DNA of 64,000 nt from NCBI GenBank assembly GCA_021030915.1, contig JAGEMR010000151.1, forward strand, positions 1 through 64,000. The letters run 5' to 3'. Positions 46,112 through 57,471 of this stretch are shown piece after piece. The stretch comes from Astrothelium macrocarpum (taxonomy: Eukaryota; Ascomycota; Dothideomycetes; Trypetheliales; Trypetheliaceae). The notes under the pieces are model-generated. The model was not told the origin of the DNA. It was given only the letters and a program-made list of their open reading frames with translations, and did not search any database. Position numbers and translations under genes: made by a program. Every line of letters starts with the position of its first letter. Within the stretch, counting starts at the first letter, position 1.

Positions 46112-46928
46112 ATGGGCCCGTCTCCATTTCCGATTACAGCCCTTCCGGTACTAGCCCTCTTGAGGGACAGAGACGACACTCACAACGCCAGTTACACAGT
46201 TCGCCAGTGATGATCCTGAGATACAAGTTTCTTGGGACTCTCAACGACATCTTCATTTGACCTTGACTCGAATGGGTCAACTCATTGCTACTGCTTTAGA
46301 ATGACATGGGGAGCCAATTGGAACATAGCAGTGCGCTAGTTCCTCTACTCCCTAGGAGTTCGCTGGAGATATTTGCATTGTGTTTGGTACCGTGAAGCAC
46401 GATCGATACCTACCACCTTGTACCTTGTATGTTTTGATAGAGAGCGCATATGCTGGCGTTCATACACTTCTTTTCAAATCTTTGTTTGCGTGTTTTTTTG
46501 GAATGTATCTTGCTTCTCTTTTTCTGAGCAAGTTACAAAAAGTTGCAAACGCTGGACGGTGGAAGGCGTTGTAATACCGCAGAACAAATGGTGGGGGGCG
46601 GATTAAGATGGCTGTGCGGCTTGCCCAGCACCAAAGATGTAGAAAATCGAATGTACACGTGTACTATGATGGTACTTTCCAGTGCGCAATACCTAGTGGC
46701 CGTTTCGAAAAGCATTGCGTTTCATGCGTGGCTGGGCTTGGTGGAGGGTGTAGCCAGGGAGGATACGAGGGGTCTTGTTTGGTACGTCACTGCCAGACCC
46801 GTTTTCCAATCGACATTGAACATGTGCATCTTGCCTCAAGCCCGCCTTGCCAAACCCCCAGCCTCTCTCACCCAGCCTAATGCCTACCATATCGCACCGT
46901 GAAGTCCAGAGCGGCGCCGATTACAGAG
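46112..46928. other. Intergenic, 817 bp
   Basis: Between two + strand genes. A 119-codon frame (46543-46902) has no family features. I treat it as chance. Confidence 0.45.
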
Positions 46929-49633
46929 ATGATGCGGCAAAAACCCCACGCTGCTATGCAGCGCACCTATGATGATTGCTATCTCATCTGCTCGACCGCT
47001 GTTTACTTTGAGAACCAGGTAAGACTTGCTCATTTAAGAAGCCCCAAAACCACATGATGCTTTCTGGACGCTAAATATGCATGTTTTATAGAATAACGAA
47101 GCCGAAGCCCTTCGGTCGTGGCGCAATGCCCTGGATCAAATATACTATCACAATGCCTACCGCGTCCCCGCAAACTATCAGCCAAAGTCAGAGACGGAAA
47201 AGGCCCTGCAAGACTCGCTGCGTGATATGGAATTGCAGTGCAAGGAAAGGGTTGATCTTCTAGAGGCGCTCCGTCAAAGCCGCTCTGAAGCGGCCGAGGA
47301 CCAGACCGATGCTACTTCAAGCTCGGCACCTCCATTACCTCCTCCACATTCGAGTGCCAAGACGAGTCATGACAAGGAGACTTCTGGGTGGATTGGACAA
47401 GGTAGCATTCCACCAGTGGATTATCCTCAAATCGCTCGACCAACTCCACCTTTACCAAATCGATCGCTTCCACCCAAACCACTCCCTCAGCGACCATCCT
47501 ACACAACAACAAAAAGCTCTGACGCAGAAATTCCACTGGAAAAGTCTCGGACCACTTCCTTCGTGACGTCTCCCACCCCTCCAATCGCAGGCCCTGCAGG
47601 CACGAGCAACACAAGTAGGAAAATATCACGAACTCCAAGCCCAGAAAAGAGGGGTGGAATGCTCAAAACCTTGAGGTCTGGTAACAGGGACAATGGGAAA
47701 TCATCGAGTAAAATGGCTTTGAGCTTGAGGAGTCGGCCTCCAGCTGCAGCAAAGGCCGCAACTCAAGCATGGGGTTCACTCCCACGCATGAGTGGAGGTC
47801 CGCAAAGGGATTCACTCGCACCAGCAGATGCCACCAATGGTAGTTCTTCATCAGCCACCACTTGGGATCCATATACAAGGAGGTTGGTGAAGAAGGTGTC
47901 AGGGGAAGATGTTGCCATTAAGTCCTCCAGTAGGGCTGCCAGCCCCATGATTGATCTTCAAAAAGAACCCATGAGGTCGTATGAACAATTGTCAAGAATA
48001 AGCGGACAGCGAGCTAGTGAAGATGGTGCAGTCAATGATGCCATGCGGAGACATGCAGAAACCCCTGAAAACAGTAGCCAGGTTGAAGATCCTAGTACTG
48101 GGGTAGAGATATTGGCAAGCAATCCTGCCGAGCGACCTACCAGTGTACCGACTGGTACTTCGCAGAGACTTGCCAAATCTCAACAACAGTTGCCAAAGTT
48201 GGATGCCAAGTTCTTATCATATCGGAAAGAATATCCCGCGACCACAGTTCATCCCAGTCAAGTTGCGCTGGCAGAGAAACGCAGACCAGTGCAACCATCT
48301 GTAGAAACTGAGCCGGTTACATCTCCTGTTGAAGAGGCTTCGAGTGAACACAACAACATCTCTGGATATCCGCGCAAAGTAGCCCAAGCCAGTAACAAGC
48401 CAAACACCTATCCCAACACAAACGGAAAACCATCATCACCTACAAGCCCCAGAGAAAGGAACCAAATCAAAAAGACGACGAAAATCAAACGGCAATCAAA
48501 TGCAGGTGCAGGCGAGAAAAACGACAGCAGCATATCATGCAGCGACCCATCTGACAGCGGCTCCACCTCCTCTACCGAGGACCAGCACCCCACGGAAGAT
48601 CGCATCTCCCAGGTGCTCAAGAAGCTGCCCCGCGGCATCGACGCCCACGCGGCGCAACAGATCGTCGCCGAGATCGTCGTGCAGGGGGACGAGGTGCGGT
48701 GGAGCGACATCGCCGGCCTGTCGGGCGCCAAGGAGGCGCTCAAGGAGACGGTCGTCTACCCGTTCCTCCGGCCCGACCTGTTCCTCGGGCTGCGCGAGCC
48801 GGCGCGGGGGATGCTGCTGTTCGGGCCCCCCGGCACGGGCAAGACCATGCTCGCGCGCGCCGTCGCCACCGAGAGCCGCTCCACCTTCTTCGCCATCTCC
48901 GCCTCCTCCCTCACCTCCAAGTTCCTCGGCGAGTCCGAGAAGCTGGTGCGTGCGCTGTTCGCGCTGGCGCGCGCCCTCGCGCCGTCTATCATCTTTGTCG
49001 ATGAGATTGATAGTCTGTTGGGCGCTCGCTCCATGGGCGGTGGTGGTGAGCATGAGGCGACGAGGAGGATCAAGACGGAGTTTTTGATCCAGTGGTCGGA
49101 TCTGGCGAAGGCGGCGGCGGGGAGGGAGCAGAATAGTAGGGAGAGGGAGAGGGGGGATGCGAGTCGTGTGCTGGTGCTGGCCGCGACGAATATGCCGTGG
49201 GCGATTGATGAGGCGGCGAGGAGGAGGTTTGTGAGGAGGCAATATATCCCGTTGCCGGAGGATCATGTACGGGCTGCGCAGTTGAAGACGTTGTTGAGTC
49301 ATCAAAAACAAAGTCTTTCGGATGAAGAGTTGGAGGCATTGGTTAAACTTACAGATGGTGAGTGAATGTCTGCTTTGAATACGACTTGGTTATTAGTACT
49401 AATATGGCTTAGGGTTTTCTGGATCTGATATAACTGCACTCGCCAAGGATGCGGCTATGGGTCCGCTGCGGAGTCTCGGCGAGAAGCTCTTGCATATGTC
49501 ACCAGAGGACATACGACCTATACAATTCGAAGACTTTGAGGCCAGTCTCATTAACATACGGCCGAGTGTCAGCCAGCAAGGATTAAAGGAGTACGAACAA
49601 TGGGCAAAGGAGTATGGCGAACGAGGTGGGTAA
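46929..49633 (+). CDS. MIT-domain AAA ATPase (spastin/fidgetin/VPS4-like)
   Basis: Exons 46929-47018, 47092-49357 and 49413-49633 give 858 residues. Residues ~10-95 form a helical MIT-like domain (STAVYFEN..NEAEALRSWRNAL). A ~450-residue Ser/Pro-rich linker follows. The AAA module starts WSDIAGLSGAKEALKETVVYPFLRPDLF and has Walker A GPPGTGKT (~608-615), Walker B IIFVDEIDSLL, and the second-region RRFVRRQYIPLP. The C-terminus (LKEYEQWAKEYGERGG) ends in the helix typical of meiotic-clade AAA proteins. These are hexameric remodellers of microtubules or ESCRT-III; which one is undecided. Codon choice changes from C-ended to G-ended at ~49010. Confidence 0.88.
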
Positions 49634-49932
49634 GGATTGGTTTCAGGTATCACTTTTTTTTGGTTTTTCCAAAACTCGATTTTGACGGCGCTGGCAAGAT
49701 GAGCTGAATGCAGGAATATGAATTCCAATCATGTGTTATGGACTAGCGCTTTCTGAGAAGTTTTGACGGAAAATATCACGTTGATGAAGTACGTTTACGG
49801 CCATCTATCCTGCATTGGGTATGCTGTAGTCAATATGTACACTCTGCACTCTAAAACCCCCAATATCATCGAAATGCAGTAATTCAATCGTGAGTCCCTT
49901 ATAGCGTCATTTTGGGGGGAGCTGTTAGCCAA

Positions 49933-50368
49933 TTAGTCTTCGTTTCCGAGATCCAGGTATGAACCATCCTTACGATCTAATATAGGAGCCGGTAGATTCC
50001 TCTCATATTTGCTACCACCAGGAGCCGTGGGGTGACGATACGGGTCAGGATGCTTGTATGCCTCTAATAACTTTTCCGTCTCTTCAATCAAGACCTAGAG
50101 ACAGGACCGAATTGATTAGGCTTGGCTTGGGATTTTCTTCAACTGGAAGCTCATACCCGTTGTTGTCGTGGCTCATTGACATGTTTGTTTGCCTCAAACA
50201 ATTCTCTAATGTACATCGCTTGGCCTCTCCATAGGTAACGGTGAACAGCCCAGTCCAGGGCAAGCTTTAGGGAACGGCGGTAGAGGTGACTGGGTGGAAT
50301 CAGTCTCACAATTGGACATTTCGCGGCAGTTCAATAACTCACAGGACATGTAGTCGGGGTGTAGCCAT
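49933..50368 (-). CDS. NDUFB9: Complex I LYR subunit NDUFB9 (B22-type)
   Basis: Exons 50368-50343 (26 nt), 50289-50157 and 50094-49933 give 106 residues. The sequence HLYRRSLKLALDWAVHRYLWRGQAMYIRELFEAN is the B22/NDUFB9 block containing the LYR motif. It is followed by EETEKLLEAYKHPDPYRHPTAPGG, also diagnostic. This accessory subunit sits at the distal membrane arm of complex I and binds the acyl-carrier protein. The first intron acceptor at CCCAG (50290) was chosen over a nearer TGAG because it gives a normal 53-nt intron with a CTGAT branch site. It is divergent from KGD2, 233 bp between starts. Confidence 0.9.
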
Positions 50369-50601
50369 GACTTCTTGTTATCTGAGGTCTTGCCTTTGCA
50401 ATGAGATTGATGTCAGAGGTGGTGTTCGAGTTGAGCTACTCGCCCGCCAAATCCGCGCCTTGGCGATCTGCAACCGTTTCCGACAACTTTGCAGCTTCCG
50501 AGCCTCCACCAACCAGCTCGACTGAGATACCCTGCAGCCTGAATTTTACTGAACCAATTGGTTTTGCTTAAGCTTCTATCAAAACTCTACCGGCCTCGCT
50601 C

Positions 50602-52395
50602 ATGCTTGGCCAACAATGTTTACGCCGGAGCACGGCGGCGCAACCTTGCCTACGAACATTCTCTTCTCCTTCCTCCCGAACACTCTCAACCAGGACGTTG
50701 GCTTCAAGATGCAGTAGCAATGCAGCTCGAATTGTGTCACAGCGATTGATCCAAGCTAGTCCACGTCTTCCGGTTGCTCGCCAACTATGGTAATATGAAA
50801 TATTCGCTTCACAGCTTCGACGTGTTTGCTAACATGATTCCAGTCGACCTGTGCCTATCCAGCTAAAGTCCCCATTCACTTCTACGGCTCGACAACATGG
50901 TGCGCAAGACTAGATGGATCATCAAGGATGCAAGCTCAGGACTAATTGAACTACAGAGGAAAAAATTGTCAAAGTGCCAGATATGGCTGAATCAATAACA
51001 GAGGGAACCCTGAAGCAATTTTCAAAACGTAAGCAATAGCTAAACTAGAGCTCATGGCAATGTTCTGTCAAGTCAGGAGCCTGATGTCTTGGGTAGAGGT
51101 TGGCGACTATGTCGAGCAAGATGAAGAAATTGCTACAATCGAGACAGACAAGGTCAGTAGACTGGTCGAGCTCTAGCTCACAAAATCTGACTATGTGTTT
51201 TTACAGATTGACGTATCTGTCAACGCGCCCAGTGCCGGTACTATCAAGGAGTTTCTCGTCAAAGAAGAAGATACTGTAACAGTTGGACAAGACCTTGCAA
51301 AATTGGAGCTGGGTGGCGAGCCATCTGGTGGCAAGTCGGAAGAAGCCAAGCAGGAACCAAAAGAGCCAGCACCAAAGGAGCAAGAAACGTCATCACAACC
51401 TCAAGGTCAACAAGAACAAGAGAAACCCGCGCCACCAAAAGAGGAAAAGAAACCAGAGCCCCCGAAGCAAGAGAAGAAGCCCGAACCACCAAAACAAGAA
51501 AAGAAGCCAAAAGCAGACACACCCAAGGAAGCTGAAGCCAAGACTGAATCCCCCTACGGCGGCAGCCGCGAAGAGCGCCGCGTCAAGATGAACCGCATGC
51601 GCCTACGCATCGCCGAGCGACTCAAGCAATCGCAAAACACCGCGGCCTCACTGACGACCTTCAACGAGGTCGACATGTCGTCGCTGATGTCGTTCCGCGC
51701 GCGCTACAAGGACGACATCCTCAAGAAGACCGGGGTGAAGCTGGGCTTCATGAGCGCGTTCGCGCGCGCCTGCGTGCTCGCCATGCGCGACATCCCCGCC
51801 GTCAACGCGTCCATCGAGGGCCCGGACGGCGGCGACACCATCGTGTACCGCGAGTACGTCGACATCAGCGTCGCCGTTGCCACGGAGAAGGGGCTGGTCA
51901 CGCCTGTGGTGCGCAATGCTGAGGCGATGGAGCTCGTGGGCATCGAGAAGGTGATTGCGGGGTTGGGACGCAAGGCGAGGGAGAATAAGTTGACGATTGA
52001 GGATATGGCCGGGGGCACGTTTACGATTAGTAATGGCGGTGTGTTTGGGTCGTTGATGGGGACGCCGATTATCAATTTGCCGCAGACGGCGGTGTTGGGG
52101 TTGCATGCTATCAAGGATAAGCCGGTGGCGGTGGATGGGAAGATTGAGATTAGGCCGGTATGTGATGGGATGGGCATTTTGCGATGGGATGTGGATGCTG
52201 ACTTTGGATGCAGATGATGTATTTGGCATTGACGTATGATCATCGTCTGCTTGATGGTAGGGAAGCGGTCACATTCCTGGTAAAGGTAAAGTTCCTATCC
52301 CCAATATTACTGTGTCTATCTGGTCACGCACTTACTCACCATCCTGACAGGTCAAGGAGTACATTGAAGATCCTCGGAAGATGCTTCTCGGATGA
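50602..52395 (+). CDS. KGD2: 2-oxoglutarate dehydrogenase E2 (dihydrolipoyl succinyltransferase)
   Basis: Seven exons: 50602-50789, 50844-50899, 50957-51028, 51097-51152, 51207-52157, 52214-52285 and 52351-52395. They give 479 residues. A long Ser/Arg mitochondrial leader precedes the lipoyl domain (KVPDMAESITEGTLKQF), with the lipoylated Lys in IETDK at ~124. A Pro/Glu/Lys linker (~165-245) contains tandem KKPEPPKQE units. The catalytic domain runs from RRVKMNRMRLRIAERLK to the active-site DHRLLDG (H451, D455). It is the core of the TCA-cycle 2-oxoglutarate dehydrogenase complex in the matrix. There is no E1-binding domain, as usual for this E2. Composition flips from C- to G-rich near 51900. 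Confidence 0.95.
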
Positions 52396-52973
52396 CAATA
52401 CAGGCTTGTGTGAGGGAAATTGAGTCTTGGCAGTGGAGTGGTGGTGGAGCTTGTAAAATAATGCGATGGTTGGGATAAAGTCAGATAGCGTGCATAACCT
52501 TTTTTTTTACCATTACTACCTTCACTGTTCAAGTTCTCCCAATACTGTCCGGTAAAAAGTTTGGCAATGATACGCCACCAAGATTATCAGTCAAGTCATT
52601 ATGCAAATCCGAGTTCTTGAAGTTCCAAATGTTTTCGTCTCTACCATAGTGACATCACTGTTTACAAGAGGTGACGCGTGGTAAATCGACGCGTCACAAA
52701 TGTCAGTTCCAAGTTTTTGATGGATTGCGTCAAGTGTCAGGCTACAAGACTGTCACAAGCAATGAGAAGTGTAGTGAAACTTTAAATAATGCCATTCATC
52801 GTATTTGTCCGACCATCTCGGTCACGGACTTAATGTACAGCTCCTGATGCCAGATATCGATGTGAAAGAGCCCATGAACCCATTTGCAGCCCGAAACCCC
52901 ATTAGTCATCGTAGACACCCATTGAAAAAAGCACGCAAGCCCACGCCCCCTAAACCACCTCTCGAAAAGCCGT
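52396..52973. other. Intergenic between convergent KGD2 and H2A
   Basis: 578 bp holding the two 3' UTRs. A T run sits at 52500-52510. No gene. Confidence 0.5.
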
Positions 52974-53570
52974 CTATAGCTCTTGGCTGAGACCCTTGCC
53001 TGGCTTGCTGGTCTTCTTGGGAAGGAGATCTGTACGGAAAACGCGTCAGTTCGAAATGTTTCGATTGAAATGGAGCAATGCAAAGGGAACGTACTCTGGT
53101 GAATGTTGGGGAGGACACCACCCTGGGCAATGGTGACGTGTCCGAGAAGCTTATTCAATTCCTCATCGTTTCGGATGGCGAGCTGAAGATGACGGGGGAT
53201 GATACGGGTCTTCTTGTTGTCACGAGCGGCATTACCAGCCAATTCGAGGATTTCAGCTGCGAGGTACTCAAGGACAGCTGCGAGGTAGACAGGAGCACCT
53301 ATGACTCATAGTTAGCTTGGACGGTTCGATGCGATTCTAAAATTGATGGGCCAGGCTTACCGGCACCAACTCGTTGAGCGTAGTTGCCCTTCCTGAGAAG
53401 ACGGTGGACACGACCGACTGGGAATGCAAGACCGGCCTTGGAAGAACGGCTAGAAAAAACGCGTTAGTAAACAAAGATGGACCAAAGCTGTTCGAATCGG
53501 AAAACACGACTTACGATTGAGCGCTGCTCTTGGAGCCGCTGGCCTTTCCGCCTGATTTGCCTCCAGTCAT
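52974..53570 (-). CDS. HTA1: Histone H2A
   Basis: Exons 53570-53515, 53449-53361, 53298-53095 and 53029-52974 give 134 residues. The product reads MTGGKSGGKASGSKSS, KAGLAFPVGRVHRLLRKGNY, AAVLEYLAAEILELAGNAARD and LLGHVTIAQGGVLPNIHQ, ending SQEL. That end is the SQE damage-signalling phosphorylation motif of fungal canonical H2A (the equivalent of H2A.X). All core residues look intact. It is divergently paired with H2B. Multiple introns in a core histone are normal for filamentous ascomycetes and imply polyadenylated transcripts. Confidence 0.97.
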
Positions 53571-54103
53571 TTTGGATGATTTGGAATGGGTTTGTAAAGT
53601 TGGGAAATTGGATTTGGATTTCGTAGAGCGAGATGCGGTAGAGATGCGTGCAGCTGTTTCGACGGTTGCGGAGATGGACGGAGGAAGAGGGAAGAAGTAG
53701 AAGTGGAGGGGGAGATGGCCGTCTTATACGCCTGATGGGGATTGCGAGCGCGCCCGCCAGATCAGCTAAGCGAGCAGCTCCAAACGTCGCGCGACCGAAG
53801 TTGAGCCGGGCGCGCGCCGGGAAGGCGAGTGGATGTGAGTGGAGGCATGTCAGTGCGCGGGCTCTGTTGTGGGTGTGTGTGGTGGTCGATTGCCCGATCT
53901 AGCATAGCGTGCGTATCGCGCCCATCAGTCGCGCGGCCGCGTTGTCGTATAAGAAGCGAGCTACTCCCCCATCCTCGATTGTTGCTTCTTACTCTCTCCA
54001 CAACTGCCATTCCATCAACTTTCGCGATCGCATTCATCGACCAAGCTCATTTACATAAGCTTTAGCATTCAGCTACTTCATCCAAAAATCCGAATCCTCC
54101 GAA
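53571..54103. promoter_or_regulatory. Bidirectional H2A/H2B promoter
   Basis: 533 bp between divergent histone starts. TATAAG occurs once facing each gene: minus strand at 53728-53723, 153 bp from the H2A ATG, and plus strand at 53948-53953, 151 bp from the H2B ATG. Upstream of each lies CCCATCAG followed by G/T-CG (minus 53739-53732; plus 53921-53928). The middle is very G+C-rich with a run of GCGC. The near-mirror layout suggests matched core promoters driving equal S-phase output. Roles of these motifs are inferred, not known. Confidence 0.65.
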
Positions 54104-54756
54104 ATGGCTCCAAAGGCACAGAAGACTCCTACAACCGGTGGCAAGGCCCCAGCAGGCAAGGCTCCTGCCGAGAAGAAGGAGGCTGGAAAGAAGACCGCCG
54201 CTCCCTCTGGCGACAAGAAGAAGCGCACCAAGACCCGAAAGGAGACTTACTCCTCTTACATCTACAAGGGTAAGAATCCGACGCGATATTGGGCTGTCTG
54301 AGTCATTTCTGAAGCTCTGAGGCCTACCATTTCCAAAGCGCATTGACTAACGCGTTCTTTTTTCACTAGTGCTCAAGCAGGTTCACCCTGACACTGGTAT
54401 CTCCAACCGCGCCATGTCCATCCTGAACTCCTTCGTCAACGGTTGGTCTCCTCGATCCTCCATCCAATGGGAATCAAGCTTTTGAAAGCTGGCATTTGCT
54501 GATGACAAATGCAGATATCTTTGAGCGCGTTGCCACTGAGGCTTCCAAGCTCGCTGCCTACAACAAGAAGTCCACCATCTCATCGCGAGAAATCCAGACC
54601 TCGTATGTTTTTGAAATGCGCTTCATTTTGACACGTCTTGCATTTGCTAACGAATTTTCCTCCAGCGTCCGCCTTATCCTCCCCGGTGAGCTTGCCAAGC
54701 ACGCCGTCTCTGAGGGCACAAAGGCCGTCACCAAATACTCTTCTTCCCAGAAGTAG
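54104..54756 (+). CDS. HTB1: Histone H2B
   Basis: Exons 54104-54269, 54370-54441, 54515-54602 and 54666-54756 give 138 residues. A Lys/Ala/Pro tail leads to [60 protein letters not shown] and [20 protein letters not shown], ending KYSSSQK. The C-terminal helix includes the conserved ubiquitinated Lys in AVTKYSS. It pairs with H2A in the nucleosome. Splice sites are all GT-AG. Confidence 0.97.
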
Positions 54757-55330
54757 AGTATTTCTTCGCTTTTCTGCATCTCTTGTGTCTCATTGCCCGA
54801 ATTTGCTTCGGAGCTTTGCTAGGTGACGGGTCTGGCCGGTGTTCATGGGTTTCTCAATTAATGCGTCATGGGTGGGCTTTAGCTGGAATGCATATTCTCC
54901 GGTCCGACAGATGGGGGGGAAGAGGATGATGGTGTACATTACTTTTAGCACCCAGTGAGGAATGATATGATGCACTTTAACATTTCAACTTGGTCTCGCG
55001 TTTGAAAATTGTATTCTGATGTGACTTTGCATTTGATTTCCAGAGTTTGATTTTTCCCATTTGCCTTTTGGCATTTGTAGAAAAGCCAAACTCTTGCTTT
55101 GTTACAAGCATATCTCCGCGCGAAAATCGGCAGCAAACGCGTAAAAGACGCGCTGTTCAAAACATTGACCTTTTTTCCCTTTTGGGAATCGTCTGATGCT
55201 AAGTCATCCAAACTTGTACAAGACCACCGCAATAACTCCATCTCAGTGATATGTCCCCACCCCACAAGTACCTACCCTGGCAAACGCCCAATCCACACGC
55301 CTCCTTGAACGACACGCAACTCACCACTCC
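54757..55330. other. Intergenic between convergent H2B and ATG4
   Basis: 574 bp of 3' flanks. No gene or structured element identified. Confidence 0.45.
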
Positions 55331-56847
55331 TCAACACACCGTCTCCGCATCCTCATCATCGCTAAACGCCTCCACCTCATCAATCGCCCCCTCCCGCTCC
55401 ACGCCCGTCCCCTCCATCACCGGCGCCCGCTCCGCCACATGCACAATCGCCTTTCCCCCTCCCTCCTGCGCCTTTGCGATCCCATCCCGCCAGCTCGTCC
55501 AGTCCGCCACATCTCTAATCAAGAAGCCCAGCAGCATGCTCGGATCCATGTCGCGCACGTGCAGCCGCCGCAGTCGGCGCGTGTGGCAGGTGGCGATGTC
55601 GGCGGCGGTGAGGGCGGAGGGGAGGAAGGGGCGCGTGGTGTGCGGATCGAGGTAGAAGAGCGAGGCGCCTTGGGTGCCGAGGAAGTAGTGGGATGAGGAG
55701 GGGCGGCCGCTGTTTCCAAATGGTCTGGTCAGTCTCATTCCTTCATTCAGGTGGGGATTTGGGGCAGAAAGTGGTCATTTACCCTGCGATGCCTACAGAT
55801 TGTGGCATCTGCAAGGCGGCTTGGAGCGCATCCCAATAGACAGGCGTGACGCGATCGATGCCGAGCCGGATGCCGAGGAGGATTAGAGTGGGTTGGATGG
55901 TGCCGTGCTCGTCTTTGGCGGCGGCGAAGAAGCGGTCTTCGTAGACGTCGGAGCTGTCGCCGGTGCTGTACACGCGGAGACCGGCTTCTTGGTATTGGTC
56001 GGTGAGAGCTCTAAGAAAAGATGAGATCTTGGCTCTTGACCTTGATGGGATTTCCGTGACACTCACTTGATACATCTGGCGGTTGCTGAGGGACCAAACC
56101 ATTCTCCTGGGTGTTTTCCACATGCTGATGCGCCATGTTCGACGAATTTATGAATGGAGAATGGGGCCTTGGGATCATCGGCAAAGAGCGAGATCAGATG
56201 CTTCTCCTCTGATTCGTTCTTGCCTCGTCTCCAATCTTGTTTTCCTAATCAGTCTTGATCCAGCGCTTTGCAAAGTGCCAAAACATACCTCTGCCAAGCT
56301 GATTTATGAGCAAAGCATTAGCCAGCAACGTCTGCCCTGTCCGTATCATACATCCCCAGCCAGAATCAGAAGTAAAGCCATTTGTATTTGCGAGTTGTTG
56401 CTTCAGGCGCACGGAAAAGCTCATTGCCGATGAGGCTTTTGGATCTTGTGACTTGGGTATGAGAGGAAAAGCAGATCGATAGGTAAGCCATATCTTGGCT
56501 TCAAAATCATCCAAGAACTGCTCCGGCCAACTGCCCTCTCCTTCTGATGCCGCAACTTCTTCATCGTATGCCGTCGAGTCATTGAAACTGCTGCTCAGAC
56601 TGCTTTCACCCGTGTCCGAGGCTATGGAAGTGGTATTTGAGGGCGGGGATGAAGTTGCGGTGGCGGATTCTGGATTCCCTGATGAACTTGGTGGTTTGGA
56701 CGCATATTTTCGCCCCAAACACCAGATGTCTGAGCTATCGTCATTCTTTGGTAAGGGGTCCCAGAAGTATTGAACAAGTCGCTTGCTGTATCTGCCAATG
56801 TCGTTGGTCATAGTCTCGGTCTGGTTTTGAGGTGCGGACGGCGCCAT
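55331..56847 (-). CDS. ATG4: Autophagy cysteine protease Atg4
   Basis: Exons 56847-56289, 56235-56067, 56010-55783 and 55709-55331 give 444 residues. It begins GRYSKRLVQYFWDP and WCLGRKY, typical of Atg4. The catalytic Cys is C166 in DSGWGCMIRTGQ. The Asp-His pair is in FYLDPH (D340, H342). HYFLGTQG marks the substrate channel. Atg4 (peptidase C54) trims Atg8 to expose its C-terminal Gly and later frees it from phosphatidylethanolamine. Residues ~50-105 are a Ser/Thr-rich insert. The start could be M13 (MTNDIGRY), as some orthologues begin there. The tail is acidic. Confidence 0.94.
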
Positions 56848-57471
56848 GATATGTATTCATGGAGATCTTCTTGCGGTCTTGTGGAAAGAGCAAATATCAC
56901 CTCCCCTACTGAACAAACGAAATCTACGCAAAGGACATGGGAAGTTGGGATACCGACGTTTTGCGGTGTAACCGTAGGACAACGGAAGATGGTATGTAAA
57001 CAAGCCGACACCTTCTCAGGAGTGTAGTCGCAACCGGAGATTCGACTTTAGGTTTTAGAATAAAATAGCGGCCAAGCGGGTTTTCGCAGGAAGAAGGGTT
57101 CACAGGACATGAAGCTTGGCCAAGTTGCCCTCGTGCCTAAAGAGAAGCACCGGGTCAGCCACTGCGCAGCTAATCTCAGAGGGATACAGCCACTGAAGCT
57201 TATCGATAAGCATCAATAAGTGACGACATCTTCGATACATATCCTTGATGCTCTGAATGCGCGCCTTACGTTATTTTGCATCTCGCTCTCGATCTTGTGC
57301 TCCAGCTTCGCTTATCCCCTCCACAGTAGTTTAGTCCCCTCCTATCTGGTTCAATCGCCATGTCTGGCTTCGATCTGGCAGCTTGACGGACTTTCCAAAG
57401 TCTCTCGTTGTTCCATCTAATTGTTGACTACACTTTGGCAACGAGAACGAGAACTAGTTCTGTCGCTCGAT
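56848..57471. other. Divergent spacer ATG4/SQS1, 624 bp
   Basis: Shared upstream region of two divergent genes. No small gene seen. Confidence 0.45.

Noticed and set aside
46543..46902. 119-codon plus-strand frame before the AAA gene
   Set aside because: No domain, and its position suggests promoter/5' leader of the next gene.
48535..49311. 258-codon minus-strand frame across the AAA domain
   Set aside because: The plus-strand frame holds Walker A and B motifs; the opposite frame is repetitive and Arg/Gly/Leu-biased from GC content.
51648..52243. Two minus-strand frames of 180-190 codons over the KGD2 catalytic domain
   Set aside because: Shadows of a conserved coding exon in a GC-rich patch.
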